A stretch of 64,000 nucleotides of DNA. Origin: Salvator merianae. Lineage: Eukaryota > Chordata > Lepidosauria > Squamata > Teiidae. The stretch's first letter is position 1. The number at the start of each line of letters is the position of its first letter. Positions 33,640 through 46,484 of this stretch are shown piece after piece. The stretch spans positions 8,814,567 to 8,878,566 of the forward strand of contig QVOM02000103.1 in assembly GCA_003586115.2 (NCBI GenBank). Direction: 5' to 3'. Both the position numbers and the translations under genes were made by a program. A model generated the notes under the pieces. The model ran no database searches, was not told the origin of the DNA, and saw only the letters and a list, made by a program, of their open reading frames with translations.

Positions 33640-35130
33640 GGAATAATAAGCCAGCACGTTAGATGAGGGTACACTCATCCCATGATGCTAAACACAGAAT
33701 TCCATGCAAACAAAAAAAAAATCAAAAAGCAGATTTTAATAATATCTGATGCAATAAAAAGTATTTTAAAAAATGTGATTCTCACATCCCATATTCTCTG
33801 CAATGGTACCATCCATTATACCATCTTAAGACTCTCTATTCTGCTACACACATGGATCCAGCCTTTCTAGGATTGTGGCTAAGATGAATTGACAGAATTA
33901 AGTCAGCAGAGCAATTCAGCAATTAATTTCTGATGCTGGTACTGAACAGAGCAGTTGAAATTCAGGCCGCATGGTATGCTGGGAAAGAGTGTCCTACCCC
34001 CACTCCCTCTTTCATAGCACTTGAGGCCCAGAACTAGGTCAATATCTATTGCTATTCAACACATGTAAAAAAAAAGCATTCAGCTTGTAATTGTCTTTGC
34101 AAGCAAGATTGCCAACAGTTTCAAAGCAGAGTGCAGTAGGATCAAAAATTAAAACCAAAAGAGAATACAAAAAAGCTTTTATATAACATTTCTCCTAAGA
34201 CTAAGCAGTTTATAAAAAAAGGGGGAACAATGGAAACCAACAATCAATAGAAGTTACTGAGAACAAAATGCTTTCAGCTCAAAAAGAAGCTAGATTCATG
34301 TTACTCCCTCCACAGAAAAATTTAAAAAATATATCCCCGTAATGCAGTGTTCAGGATAGAAGTAAGCACAAATCTCTTAAGGGGAAAGAAAAAGGCAAAC
34401 ATCTTCCCTAACGTACATGGAAGCTTGGAGGTAGTTAATACTTACCCCTTTGTGAGGCTGATGAGGCAGAAATTTGGAGGTCACAAAACATTTTACCAAA
34501 CAGAGACTTGGATATAAGAGGAACGTGCAGAACTGAAAGCAAAAGTAATATGGATATACAATTGTACAAAGTGTATAGTTTGTACAATGAAATGTGAGCC
34601 TTGAGTGCTATTTGCACAAACATTGGGCGTCATCTTAATATGAACTTTAAATGAAGCTTGAGTCTTCTGACTGGCTTCTTTCTACACTTTACTATGGGAA
34701 GGAGAGTAATAAGGGTGAGGCCAACTCCAGACACTGGCCAGTTATAGCACCGACAGGCTTATATTCCAGAAGAAAGGGCCTCTGGAAAGACTGCCTGTTG
34801 TCTAGACAATCAGTGTGCTTTTTGGTACGTGCACTTCTGGGCATTTTGCTAATGCAAAATACTGAGAAGTACATGATTGTGACCACTGTGCATGTGCGGG
34901 CTTCTTTTTTGTCCCCCCAGATGCACAGTGGACATTATATATGGGTATCAAAATATCCAGATGTGTACAATGCCAGCACTGCATATGCATGGCCATCTTT
35001 TTCAGCCCACACATATGCTTGCAGGCCATAACAACAACGGTAGCTCCATCCACAAGGTAAATGATAGTGCTATTTCAGGAAAACCCACCAACAGAGTCAG
35101 GCTTTCCTGAAATAGAATATCACATGTTTT
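33640..35130. other. stretch without a recognisable gene
   Basis: AT-rich up to about 34640, then mixed composition. Overlapping frames of 62-126 codons on both strands at 34651-35110 have no recognisable domains. Confidence 0.4.
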
Positions 35131-35134
35131 GGGG

Positions 35135-35560
35135 GGAGATTGCATAGCTATGGTGGGGTTGCCACAGATACGTGTGGCATTCCCACCATAGTGGCACCAC
35201 AATGGCACTATATTAGGCCATCTGGATGGGGCCTGAGATTTTATCTGTCTCAGGGATGGACAGCTGTTTCTGGGCTGGAATGGCCTAGTCACACTCATGA
35301 TGTGCCAGGTAAGCTGTCTGTGGCAGTGGAGGGGTGTCAGTGGCAGAGGCAAAGGTGGGGGATACTGGGGGTGTACCTGGGGGTGTACCTGGGTGCTGCC
35401 ACTGGCAATATGTCAGCGGTGGTGTCAGCAACAGCAGAGGTTTGTTGTCTGTGGCAATGGAGGCGTGTCAGTGGTAAGGTCTGAGCTGGGCAGTTGCAGG
35501 GTGACATCAGGTACCCGGGTGTCACTGCCACTGACAGGATGTCAGCAGCAGCAATAGAGA
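35135..35560. repeat. GTGG/CAGTGG-rich minisatellite-like block
   Basis: Imperfect repeats of 'gtcagtggcag', 'ctgtggcagtgg' and 'gggggtgtacct' (two adjacent copies near 35368-35391) occur here. Stops are rare on both strands, which explains the 86-116-codon frames. Nothing indicates coding. Confidence 0.55.
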
Positions 35561-36039
35561 TGGTGGGGGTATCGGGATGCCAGCAGCCTTTTGCTGAGTC
35601 CATTTCTGATTTTTTGATAGTCACATTCCAGGCAAGAAAGCCTTCAGAAAAACTGGAAGCACATTTTGGCATCTGGTCTCTGAGGACACAAGAGTGCTTT
35701 CATCCTCCTAAAATCTAAGATGTGGCTACAGCCTGAATGTGGTTTCTGGTTTTCTGGAGTCTACAGCATCCAGCTGAAGTACTAGGACCTTTTCAGGGAG
35801 CAGCACAGCAAAGGACAAAAGTAAATCCAGACTCCTGGCTTGTAAACTGATTTCAGTAGGTCCTCTGTCCATACAAGGAAAACAGCAACTTCAGTGGAGA
35901 TTCTTCAGCTAAGGTGAAATGAGAAGGAGCAGGTCCAAACTGAGCTGGAACAGATCTGGGCCAGAAAAGTAATGCTGCACACTCATGCACTAAACTTAGA
36001 AGATTCAGTACGGAAACTCCTAATCAGATGCTGAACTCC

Positions 36040-36990
36040 TAGTTCCTTTCTGCATTTGCCTCTATCCCAGCATATGGAGACTCCAGGGGCCTACTTTCCT
36101 TACACTAGTACAGAACAGCAGAAGCCCTGCCCCTCGCTAGTATTTTTCATCCACATTAGGCAAAGCTATAGACTGGAATATGGCACCAAAATGGCACTTC
36201 ATCCTGGTCCAAGCATGGATCTCTTTAAAGAGGACCACAGTTGGACCAGTGTCTGTATTCTAGACCCTGAAGGGCAGGCAGAACACTTGTTCATAGTCTG
36301 GAATACCCTGAAGGGGAGCATTTGAGGCATATTTAACTTGAGTTACAGTGAATCCAAACACAGAACAGAAGATACAAATTTCAGTACAAATGACACTGCC
36401 AGAAGTGGTGCTGGAGGCCAGGGACCACTAAAAAGTTCCCAGTCAGAAATGCCATTCCTGGCCTCTAAGGCTGGGCCTAGTCTTTGGAACCAGTGTTAGG
36501 GCCTGGGTCAGAACAGGCTGTCCAGAATGGGCACAGCCCTATCCCAACCCATTGGCAACCCATTCCAGGATGAGACAAGTTGCCTATTCTGGACAAGGGC
36601 CTCCCACCCTGGTCCAGGATACATAAGAACATAACATAAGAACATAAGAACATACAGCAGTCCAATGCAGAAATGGTCCTAGAAAGAAATGGACAAAGGA
36701 CTTCATGCTGGGGTTGGACACAAGCATGAAGAATCTGACCCAGACCAGCCCCCACGCTGGCCCGAAAGCTGACACAAGCTTTGGAGCCAACATCTAAGAG
36801 TTCCAGCAGATAGGAATGAAAGGAATGATAGCCTCAGAGCTCCTGGGGGACCTATTTCGGTGGTGTGCTTTGGTATGCTGCCAAAATGGGTCCCCTTGTA
36901 GTCCAGAAAACAGAGGGAGGGAGGGAGCTGTAGTCCAGAAAACAGCTCTGGAGGGAGCTGAGCTGGGAGCTTCAGCTTTGATGCTGAAGA
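36040..36990. repeat. GC-rich interspersed repeats with an embedded CR1-type terminal repeat
   Basis: Two GC-rich blocks (36040-36390 and about 36395-36990) resemble the repeats at 885 and 28210. At about 36618-36655 the text 'acataagaacataacataag' is the reverse-strand form of the TTCTTATG-type 8-mer repeat that ends CR1-like LINEs in this genome. No CR1 body is attached. Confidence 0.4.
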
Positions 36991-36999
36991 CTACCAGTA

Positions 37000-39900
37000 A
37001 TGCAGATTAGGGGCCTGCTGATCTGGATTATACTTCATCCTGTGTGGACAGAGCATACCAGAAGTGGGAAGAGACTCCTGCATTCTGCACTGATGTGCAG
37101 AAGAGAGTCCCTTACAGCATAGTCTTTGGTGGTGTAGTTGTTTATGATGGATCATTGGTCTGTTCCTGGCTGTTGCCCATTATCATAAGGATTAACCATG
37201 GGTTGCTGTTTTGTTGTGTAGTAGCCTTGGGCTGTTATGCTTTTAGTGGTCTGGGGGGTTGTTTTTGTTTTTGAAGAGGAACTTTCATGTATTGCTAGAG
37301 AGCAATCCTTCATTCCTATTAAAATTATATGGATGCTATTTTATTTTGATGGCTTCTCTTGTAGCAACATTAATGTCCACTGTCTGAGCACAATCTTCTG
37401 GACAAGGATGTTCCAGCAGCTTTCTTCTTTGCTTGGTCAGATAGCCTGCCCTAAATCCAACAGAACTACTGTACATTTTAGGGTGGGGTAATACAGCAAA
37501 CAGCAATATGAAGATCTCAAATTACTAACTAACAGAACAGGATTATAGTATCTACACAAAGAACTGTTTAGGCAACTGGATACAGTTGGACCATAGCACA
37601 GACTTAAAGAAAAATCAGATTCTGCATCTCCTCCAGGAAATACTTTGTTAGAACTACAATGTAGTAACAATGTAGTAAAAGGGTTGTATTATTCATTTGC
37701 TCACAATACATGATGGAAGAACATAACATTTTGTACTCCATCTATGAGCTGTCAAACCAAAGTATAATGCAGTGAACCCACAGATTATTGCATTCCCAAG
37801 GCAATCTGGTTATGGTATGTTCCCATGCAACTCTTTTCTCCTCTGTCCATGAACATTAACTGAAAAACGCACAGATTTGCAAGCTCAGCAAATTTTGTCT
37901 CCTATTTATTCTGCATTTTATTCCAAAGTTCCACCAAAAACGTATTTAGCTTGCACCAGCTTTTAATATTTTATCTATGCAGGGGTAGGTGGTGGAATGA
38001 AGATGGTGGGGGACTGTCATGGAAGCACTTTTATTGGAGGGATGTAGTCTGAATATCCTTCATCCCAAAGTCTGGTGACATGAAATGTAGCTTTGCAATT
38101 GCTATTTTCCCTTCCTCCAGCATTCTGCTGGTTATGGGTTGTTGGGTGGTGCTGTAACTAAATGGCTATTGTGCATAACACAAATCCTGGAAGCAAAGCA
38201 TGAAGGCAAACCCTAGAGTTAATGAGAGTCAGCATAAAAATTTTCTGCCCACCTCACTGTAGTAAACTCACATTAAAAAAAAAGGTTTTGCTATGCTACA
38301 TCTGACTGATGGTGCAAAAATAATTCTGTTCAGTTGGCCTTACAGAATTATTAGACCAGCGCTAACATCATATTTACATTACTGTGAATGCAGATAAAAT
38401 TTTTATTGACATTACAGTGAGTGACATTTGCTGGAAGCAAGGCAGAAGAACAGTATGTCCTGAATTTCAGACAGAATGGTCTGTCCCTTCAGATTGCATG
38501 TGATGGTAGATGCTTTTCATAGCTGCCAAAGAAAACAGCATATTTAAAAACTATGCTAATGACAACTGACAATTTGTTAGCCTAGGTCCTTTGGATAATC
38601 ATTCAACTAAAGAAATAGGTATCATTTATAACTGCATAGATGTATAAGAATTTTATTAATGGTGAAGTCCACTTCCATGTGTGCTATTATGTGGTGCCTT
38701 TCACATTAGTTGAATCTAAAAAAATATTTTGTTTTGTTTTTTAAAAAATATTGCTTTGAATGACCCTGAGCAGAAACAAGGAAAAGCTACTCAAAATACT
38801 TAAGGACTACAACTCCATAAAAAGCGTTTGAAAGCAAGGTGTTTAACTGATTTTCATCTTTTGTCCATAGCAACAAGGGACATAAGCCTTACAAAGGTTG
38901 TTCTAAAAAGCTACATTTTCTGTGTTTTTAATAGCTTTTGCCAACAGGCACAGGATAATTTCTCAGTGGTTTCTACCCTGAATTTGCTTAAATTAGATAA
39001 GTGTAGGAAATAAAAAGTATATGCTGCTGTAAAAATTAATGATTTAGTATCGCACCTGATTTTATTTCTGCCTTTTTTCTCAGCTAATACTCATGGGGAT
39101 CTCACAGAATATTTCTATAGAGCTGAGGGTTAGGCTTGAGACTCCAGTTGCAAGTTAATAACACCAAGCATCTTTTGATCTACAGTAGATCAAAGCATGA
39201 TTCAGGATAATCAAACACAGCCTAGTCCCTCCTCTATAGTTACTAAGCTGCTAGTGGTGATACTCATAAAACATTAAAGGGGGATGCAAAACATTTCAGA
39301 CTGAAATGCTTTGCTCTTGGAAAAGGGTATTTTGATGTCCAAGTTAAAAGAAAACCAGATCTTATTTTATCAGAACAAGGCGTTTTGGTTTTTTGTTCCC
39401 AGTAGCAGACACTGCTGCAAAATAAGTGGTGGACTGTTTCATTCCTCCCACTTTCTCACAACATATCTGGACATTGAAGGAAAGTGTAGGAAATGACCCC
39501 CTTTTTTGTCAGTGAAAAGGGTAATTGCCAAAAAGGAAGAGAAAAAAGAATCCCTAATCATTGACAGTGTGGTTGTTGGGAAGGATGAAAGAGCTGTTTA
39601 GATCTTTGTGCTCCACTGACCCTCATCCCACTCATCACCTGAAAGATAGGCAACATAGAAGACACATACCTGAAGAATGTTGTTTTGATATTCTGCATTT
39701 GGGTCCTACCAATCCAGAAGCATCATCATCTTTGTCATTAAAAATGATTACCTAAATTACACCAATTGCTCACTGCATTGGAATATTGAACCCCAGGACC
39801 TGAAGTTATATGACCCCATTGAGGACTGTTATGAATGCTAAAGCAGATTATGATCTGGAGAAGTAACACAGCAGAGTTCTGTGACCTAATGAGTTCAACT

Positions 39901-40290
39901 TGGTCACCGTGGACTTCTCTTTTACTTTACTCTGATTTTATTGAATCATTTTGATAAACTTAGTCTATGTCCAGATATTCATCACAGTCACTACTTGGGG
40001 GATGGGGAAGAGCCCCTGAGGCAGGGTATTTGGATGTCTCTCACTTTGAAGTTCTGTTTGCTAGCCTGAGGTGGGGAAAAGGTCACCCTGATCTAAAAAT
40101 AGGATTTCCTGTTCTGAAGTAGCTCCATGATATTAACTCACAGCAGCTATGTAAACAGCATGAGTTAAGTTCTGCCAGCTGCAAGCAACAGAGTTCCAGG
40201 TTGAACTTTCTGGTGTGTGGTCATGGAAGGCCATATAATGCCCATAAAAGACCTCCACCAGCATTCTCAAGCCAATCTGGACAGTGGCCT
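37000..40290. other. long stretch without a recognisable gene
   Basis: AT-rich, low in repeats, no frame above about 90 codons. No RNA gene, transposon end or convincing exon was recognised. Confidence 0.5.
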
Positions 40291-40299
40291 TATAAACAG

Positions 40300-42515
40300 C
40301 AAATACTGAGCAAATTAATTTTGGACCGTATCAGAATTGCATATAATACATGACAATGAAATGGAACAAACTCTAGTGACAATATTTAACTTGGATACTT
40401 GCAAAACATTCAACTCAGTTAGTCATCAGTTCCCTTTGAATGTTTTAGAAAATATCACATTTCCCTTTAAATTTTTTAGTATTCCACAATCAATTTATAA
40501 CACTACATCAGCATCAATACACATCAATAAAACACTGCCTCAACATTTCACTATTGAAAAAAGTACAAAACAAGGTTGTCCACTTTCTCCTACATTATTG
40601 ATGTAAACAATAGAGCCTTTGGCTAGGAAGCTCCAAAAAATAAGAACTTAGGAAGATATCCTTTGGGTGTAGAGAAAATAAAATTTAATGTATATGCTGA
40701 TGATTTAATGCTCTTTACCACAAATCCATTAATCACTATTCTGCTTTAAATCAGAGAATTAGAAGAATTCTTCCAAGTACAAAGATTAAAAGTAAATATG
40801 AAAAAATAGCAGGATTTCTATAATAATACCCTCCATCTACAATCTTACAAATTTCATAAGATAATACATTTAAAGACTACTAGGAAAGGTTTTAAATACT
40901 TGGGAGTCTTTATACCCAGGAATTTAAGTAAAACAATTAAAATGAATAATGGACAACTATGGCACTTCATAAGAAAAGATTCAATAAAATGGAAAAATTA
41001 CAATTTTTCCATATTAAGCAAAATCTCAGCCATAAAAATGATGATCATTCCAAGATTCTTATATTTTTTCTAAACCATATTTTATAATGTGCCAACTAAA
41101 TTAATAAATAATTGGAAAATGCAGTTATCTAAATTTGTTTCTATAGGTAAAAAGCAAAGGATCTCAAATAAATTATTGTATGATCATTCAAGCACAAGTG
41201 GATGGGGTTTTCCAAACCTGTCTTGGTACCAGGACACATTTAAAATAATCCAACTTTTACATTTTCAACATTTAAGCAGGAAATAGTGGGTTGACTATGA
41301 AATGGTTGAGCTTAATCTGGAAGCTATAAATCCTTTATATTCAGGTACAATATATATATTAAAAAATCTCTAATTCACTTATGACAGCTAATTTACCAAA
41401 CTAATCTAAATGGGGAAACCACCTCTTTAAATATCCATCAAAGTATATGCCTTTAAAAGATGTCACCAATATAGAACCTAAAATCGATAAAAACTATTGG
41501 GTTACACTATTGACGAAGAGAAACTGAAAAATACAATCCAACCTAATAATAATAATTTGATGCAGTTTAATACTGTAGACAACTATTAATGTCCCCAGTA
41601 CTAACTGCAACACTGATCAGACTATCCAGTTTATTTGAACATTCTATACAAAAATTGTTATCAATATCTAAAGAACATGCTTCTATAATATATATTCTAG
41701 TAAATCTAAACAAAACTCTGAAGGAATTATGGGAGTCTGATGTACATACACAAATTGAGATAGAGGAGTGGAATAAAACAAGAACAAACAACTAACCATG
41801 TAATAAAACTTCACAACTTATAGTACAGTATTACACTCCAGTTATAATTGCTAAAATGTATTTACATATGTCTCCAAAATGTTGGCAGAGGTATCAGACT
41901 ATATGCTGCTATGAGCATATGTGGTGTTCTTGTCCGTATGTTAAAAATTTTAGGGGGAAAATTAATTCTGAAGTTAATAGGATACTTAGAACTAATTGCA
42001 GTTTCACAATTGAGCTATGCTTACTCCATATTTATAGAAATGAGAATAAATTGATTAAACTTAAAATCTTGTTAAATTTCATGTTAATAGTTGCAAGACA
42101 AGTCATCTTGAAATGCTGGAAATATAATAAACAACTTAATATACAAACATGGTATTATAAGCTAACAGAAATAGTAGCCTTTGAACTGATAACACAACAA
42201 ATTAATATCACGAATGGCATATCCAAGAAACTGACCACTTACATAGAAATTTGGCAACCTACTATTGACAAAAAAGAATAAATAATGAAAATAGCCACTA
42301 ATTTCACTTCTGCTTAAATAAGAAATATGACTACCAAGGAAAGTAAAATGATTTTACTTTTACATGTACAATGCTTTGAATATCTGCAAGTTTACTGTTT
42401 AAACTGTTTATATTTTAACCTTGTTATGTTTGCTTTTTGATTATATAATTATTCTTGATTACAATTACTATAATATTGTATACTATTCAAAATAAATTAA
42501 AACAAAACAAAAAAC
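40300..42515 (+). mobile_element. L1 LINE, 3' half of ORF2, 5'-truncated
   Basis: Frames read in order as L1 ORF2. First comes a motif A region (NLDTCKTFNSVSH, degenerate; 40337-40606) and the motif B form TKQGCPLSPTL. Next is YADDLMLF near 40696-40720 (motif C, intact) and FKYLGVFIP near 40892-40915. A KLLYDHSSTSGWGFPNLSWY segment lies at 41089-41286. The C-terminal Cys/His knuckle is in 41856-42281, where PKCWQRY...HMWCSCPYV gives C-x-H-x-C spacing. Frameshifts and stops separate the pieces. The 3' end is A-rich at about 42486-42515 (aaattaaaacaaaacaaaa), the expected L1 tail. Confidence 0.8.
41856..42281 (+). pseudogene. L1 ORF2 C-terminal domain, open 141-codon piece
   Basis: This is the longest intact piece of the L1. 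It contains the Cys/His-rich knuckle at residues about 9-30 (CW...C...HMWCSC) that follows the reverse transcriptase in L1 ORF2 and is needed for retrotransposition in studied L1s. It ends at a natural-looking stop (IDKKE) about 200 nt before the A-rich tail, which agrees with the true ORF2 end. Confidence 0.65.
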
Positions 42516-42670
42516 AGTTTCCCGAGACAACCAGGTTATGCCTGAGACTCCTTTAGTCAAGTTCCTGTCCATTCCCATGTGCTCATAGCCCTAATGTCAT
42601 TATCAATTGAACTATGCAAGTATTAGGCACTGCTGGTATTATGATACAAGAGAGCTAGAGACACTGTTAA

Positions 42671-42810
42671 GCAAAGACTGGGCCTGTTCACACTTTCCAT
42701 GCTAGAATGGCTAATTAGCCCATTCTAGCGTGGAACAGACCCTATCGTGCAGACACCGTCTGCACTATGGGGCCTGAAAACAGACCCAAAGCTGGATAAT
42801 GGCATTCGCC
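42671..42810 (+). repeat. terminal piece of a GGGCCTGTTCACACTT element joined to copy B
   Basis: The text from 'gggcctgttcacactttcc' through 'ggctaattagcccattctag' to 'gtgcagacaccgtctgcact' matches the inverse of the right end of the 56651-57567 element. At about 42810-42826 the sequence switches to the interior of the 17232-type element. Confidence 0.7.
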
Positions 42811-43755
42811 AGTGTGCTCTGCTCTCCGTATGTCCCCGCTGCTGCCTCAGAACATGGATTCACTTGGCAGCATTACTAGTCATTCGCCATTTGCTCCTTC
42901 TCCCCACTACAGCCCCTATCTACACAAGCAGAACTTTAAAACTATGTATATTGCACAATTAAGCTTTTTAAAGGGCAGATGGCAATTTCTGCTCTCTTGC
43001 AAGTGCACTTTTGCGCAATTGAGCAATTTAAAAGTAGCACAAAAGCAGGGAGAGGTCCATGACAAAGGGGAAACGTGCGGAGGGAACGTGGTGGGGGAGT
43101 TCTATTATCTTGATAGAGCAGTTCATCACCAGCAAATAGACTATGCCTCACCTCCCCCCGAGACATCTGCAGTGGCATGTGTCCCCGCTGTGCAGCTGTG
43201 TGCTGCCGACGGCAAAACTCATCTTGAGTGGGTTCTTTGTTGGGGCAAGAGGACTGCAACCCCAAACAGGCAGAGTTTATTTTTTGGTTTAAAGAGTAGA
43301 CGGAACTGGAGGAAGCCTTTAATTTCTTCCTGGCAGTGTCGAATGGGGGATAAAGAAAGAGAAAGGACCACAGCTTAGTGAAGTAAAAAGGAGGATGGTT
43401 TATTTTCCCCTGGCAGCGACGGAAGGGGGGATAATGGAGGCAGAGGAAACTACTGCGCTTCCTGCCCACCCATAAAGTCTGTCATTGGACGGCACAAAAT
43501 GGGAATCCCTCCCTCTGCACGCCCCTCAAAAAGTATGGTCCCTCCCAAATAGTCTACTTCCCCGTTCCCATATTGCAAAGTAAAGTGCACTAGCGATCTG
43601 GAATGGCTTGAGAACTCACTAAATCCGAATACTAATAGTCCAGATTTCACCAACTTAGTCCAGAAAAACTACGGAATGGCAAGATCATGTCGTGCCAACG
43701 GGAACTGAACACAACCAGTAAACTGATTAAATGCCGTGTCAGAATGTGGCCCTAT
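42811..43755. mobile_element. 1.2-kb non-autonomous DNA transposon, copy B, missing its left end
   Basis: The sequence is collinear with copy A (about 17505-18434), from 'ctccgtatgtccccgctgct' to the right terminus 'ccgtgtcagaatgtggcccta'. Differences are mostly CpG in A against TG or CA in B (for example 'actagtcgttcgcc' against 'actagtcattcgcc'). The frames of 188 codons (plus) and 175 codons (minus) inside are partly shared with A but are open on both strands and show no domain. Confidence 0.7.
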
Positions 43756-43954
43756 AGAGCTTTTTTCTGCTTTTCTGCCCCACCACCACTCCACTGAACA
43801 TCTGATGGTACTTCTGTCAGGCCACAAAATGAGGAGGGGTGCTCATGCATGTGATCAGCTCTTTTGCGCTAAGAGTCTGGATGAGGGCTGCTGACTGTGC
43901 TCTAAGAAGAGCACTATGCTTGAAATGCTCTTCCTAAAGCAGTGGCACGCTGCA

Positions 43955-44411
43955 CGGTATGGATAAGGTGGATAAAGAGAAGTTTTCTTCTCTCACACAC
44001 AACACTAGGACCAGGGGGCACTCTATGAAGCTGATGGGTAGGAGAGTTAGGACTGACAAGGGAAAGTATTTTTTCACCCAGAGGGTCGTCGGTCTGTGGA
44101 ATTTATTACCAGATGAGGTGGTGACAGCCATCAGCCTGGACAGCTTTAAGAAGGGATTAGACAGCGTCATGGAGGTCAGGTGTATCAATGGCTACTAGAA
44201 TGGATGCCTAGGTACTGTCCCCAGGTTGGAAAGACAGGCAGGATGCCTGTAAAACCATTTGCGGGGAATCAAGAGCAGGTGAAGGTTTTGCCTTTATGTT
44301 CTGCTTGAGAATGCCCAGAAGCAATTGGTGGGCCACTGTGTGAAACAGAATGCTGGACTAGATGGGCCATGGCCTGATCTAGCAAGGTTCCTCTTATGTT
44401 CTTATGTTCTT
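43955..44411 (+). mobile_element. CR1 LINE 3' end
   Basis: The frame at 43959-44198 ends the CR1-type reverse-transcriptase protein: RRVRTDKGKYFFTQRVVGLW, NLLPDEVVTAISLDSFKKGL. The 3' untranslated region that follows contains the well-known 'ctggactagatgggcc' segment and ends in an 8-bp tandem repeat, 'cttatgttcttatgttctta' (44393-44412). Such terminal octamer repeats are characteristic of CR1. Everything upstream of the last about 80 codons is missing. Confidence 0.85.
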
Positions 44412-45083
44412 AATATTCTTAGTGCCTTTATGATTTTATGGGTACATTCCTTGTTCTTTTGTAGTGATGCACACCACATTAATAGAAAAATTCTAACTAT
44501 AACCTACACTGAGTGTCAGCTGGGCCTTCTCTGTGATTATGACTACCCTCTGAAATGATTTCCCTTCTGATGTTTGGAAGATACCTATTCTTGTACCTAT
44601 TGAAGACCCATCTTTTCAATTAGGACTTCCTTGTATGAATATTTCAATTTTAAAATAAACTGATGGATAAATAAGTAAATAATACAAGCTTTAAGAGTCA
44701 TTTCCATACTTTCCTTTAACTTGTGGAGACTGGAAGCGTATTCAGTCAGCACAATTCTGTTCAACGTTTCATATACTGAGGCCATGTCTCCACTACATGG
44801 CCAGGCATACCCTTCAGCACTGGGGTGGCATGTATCCATAGCTCACTGCATCAGACTAACCATTTCTCATGTTCTCAGGGCAGGGATAAGGTATCTCAGT
44901 GCCAGGGAAGGTAAGCACTCTGAAGATGGAACTCTTCTGTCCCATGAATTAGTCTCACAGTGTTTTGTCAATACAGAAATCCATTCATGGGCAGGTTGAA
45001 TACTTGGCATCATGGTGCAGGCATTATCAGGGCAACCTGGCCAGTGGCAAAGGAATTGGTTTGCTGCACTAGCCATGCCATAA

Positions 45084-45673
45084 TGGCAAAGTTGCCTCCC
45101 CCATTTGGCTTACCAACATTAATGGAGATGTGGGCAGATTCTATGTACAGACTGAATTCATGATCTTCTGTTTGCTCTTTATATCAGATCTCACAGTCCC
45201 CAAACCAAGCCAAATAATACAGAAGAGTAAAGTATATTAGGATGCTGCAAAAACTAAAATAATATTAAGGATCATTTCAGCACATTTAAACTGCTGCTTT
45301 GGGGGATTGTAACAAACAGAATGACCTCAAGAATATAGAACTAATATTACAAGCTTCCATGTTTGTTTGTTTGTTTGTTGGCAAAGTTGCCTCCCCCATT
45401 TGGCTTACCAACATTAATGGAGATGTGGGCAGATTCTATGTACAGACTGAATTCATGATCTTCTGTTTGCTCTTTATATCAGATCTCACAGTCCCCAAAC
45501 CAAGCCAAATAATACAGAAGAGTAAAGTATATTAGGATGCTGCAAAAACTAAAATAATATTAAGGATCATTTCAGCACATTTAAACTGCTGCTTTGGGGG
45601 ATTGTAACAAACAGAATGACCTCAAGAATATAGAACTAATATTACAAGCTTCCATGTTTGTTTGTTTGTTTGT
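45084..45673. repeat. perfect tandem duplication, two 295-bp units
   Basis: Unit 1 (45084-45378) and unit 2 (45379-45673) both start TGGCAAAGTTGCCTCCC and end in the (TTTG)n tract after 'gcttccatg'. I found no difference between them when reading base by base outside the tract length. The (TTTG)n tract sits at the unit junction and is longer after unit 2. The unit holds no gene. Confidence 0.85.
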
Positions 45674-45686
45674 TTGTTTGTTTTTC
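45660..45686. repeat. (TTTG)n microsatellite
   Basis: Repeated ttgt/gttt units end the second duplication unit. A shorter tract (45364-45379) ends the first. Confidence 0.85.
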
Positions 45687-45759
45687 TAGTCCTAAATCCA
45701 GTTTGTCCCATTTCCAAATCAGCCTGCAGTTTTGAAAATTCATGCAAGGATTGCCCTCA

Positions 45760-46480
45760 ATTGCTATGCACATAGAATAAGCATTCTTCAGAAAATGAAA
45801 AGCTTAGCTTTATTATGTAAACAAAAAGCAAGATATGCACAAGTTCTACAAGTCCTATTTTGGTGCCAAAATTCAGCCTTGAGGTCATAGACCTGCTCCC
45901 TCTGGCACAGAAGATGTGCTGGTCAAGTGATCCACCCATCCAGCTGCTATCTCACCATAAGTGCTCCTTAGAGTACTACAAAGGGCAAGTGGGAGTAAGC
46001 ATTCACAGAGCTATTACACTCACTCTTCTAGCAGCCATGACACCACACATCTTTGTTGCTCAATAGGACCTACTTCGACTGCTGTCTTCTGGTAGCCAGC
46101 GGCCCTGAGTCTTCAAACACAGGAGGTGGCCCACAGACTTATTTTGTGCTCAAAGACCCCCAACCCCCAGTAAGTGACATCACAGCCAGGGAATGAAAGT
46201 TCCTCAGCTCCAATATTTTGTGGCTGTGTACAGTGCAGGTCTGCAGTCTGCTTGAAGAGTGTAATTCTCAGCAGCACTTTCATTAAAGCATTGCAGGAAA
46301 GCTCTCACACAGATCCTACCAAAGTAATAATTCCACATATGTAAAAGCAATAGAATAATAATAATAAAATAAAAAAACCAGCAGAGGAGCTGTTGATAGA
46401 TGATAAAATCAATGGGGTTGTTGATTAAGGTGTAATCCAGAGAAAATAGAATAATTTGTTGTAGAGACTGAACTCTCCCT
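45760..46480. other. stretch without a recognisable gene
   Basis: Mixed composition, no domain-bearing frame. A short (AAT)n-type patch lies near 46353-46370. Confidence 0.45.
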
Positions 46481-46484
46481 CCCC

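Noticed and set aside
35002..35672. 116- and 111-codon frames at the minisatellite-like block
   Set aside because: Low-complexity repeat sequence; both strands are open because of the repeats.
36601..36660. A new tandem-repeat locus of acataaga units
   Set aside because: It is the inverse of the CR1-type terminal octamer repeat and needs no separate explanation.
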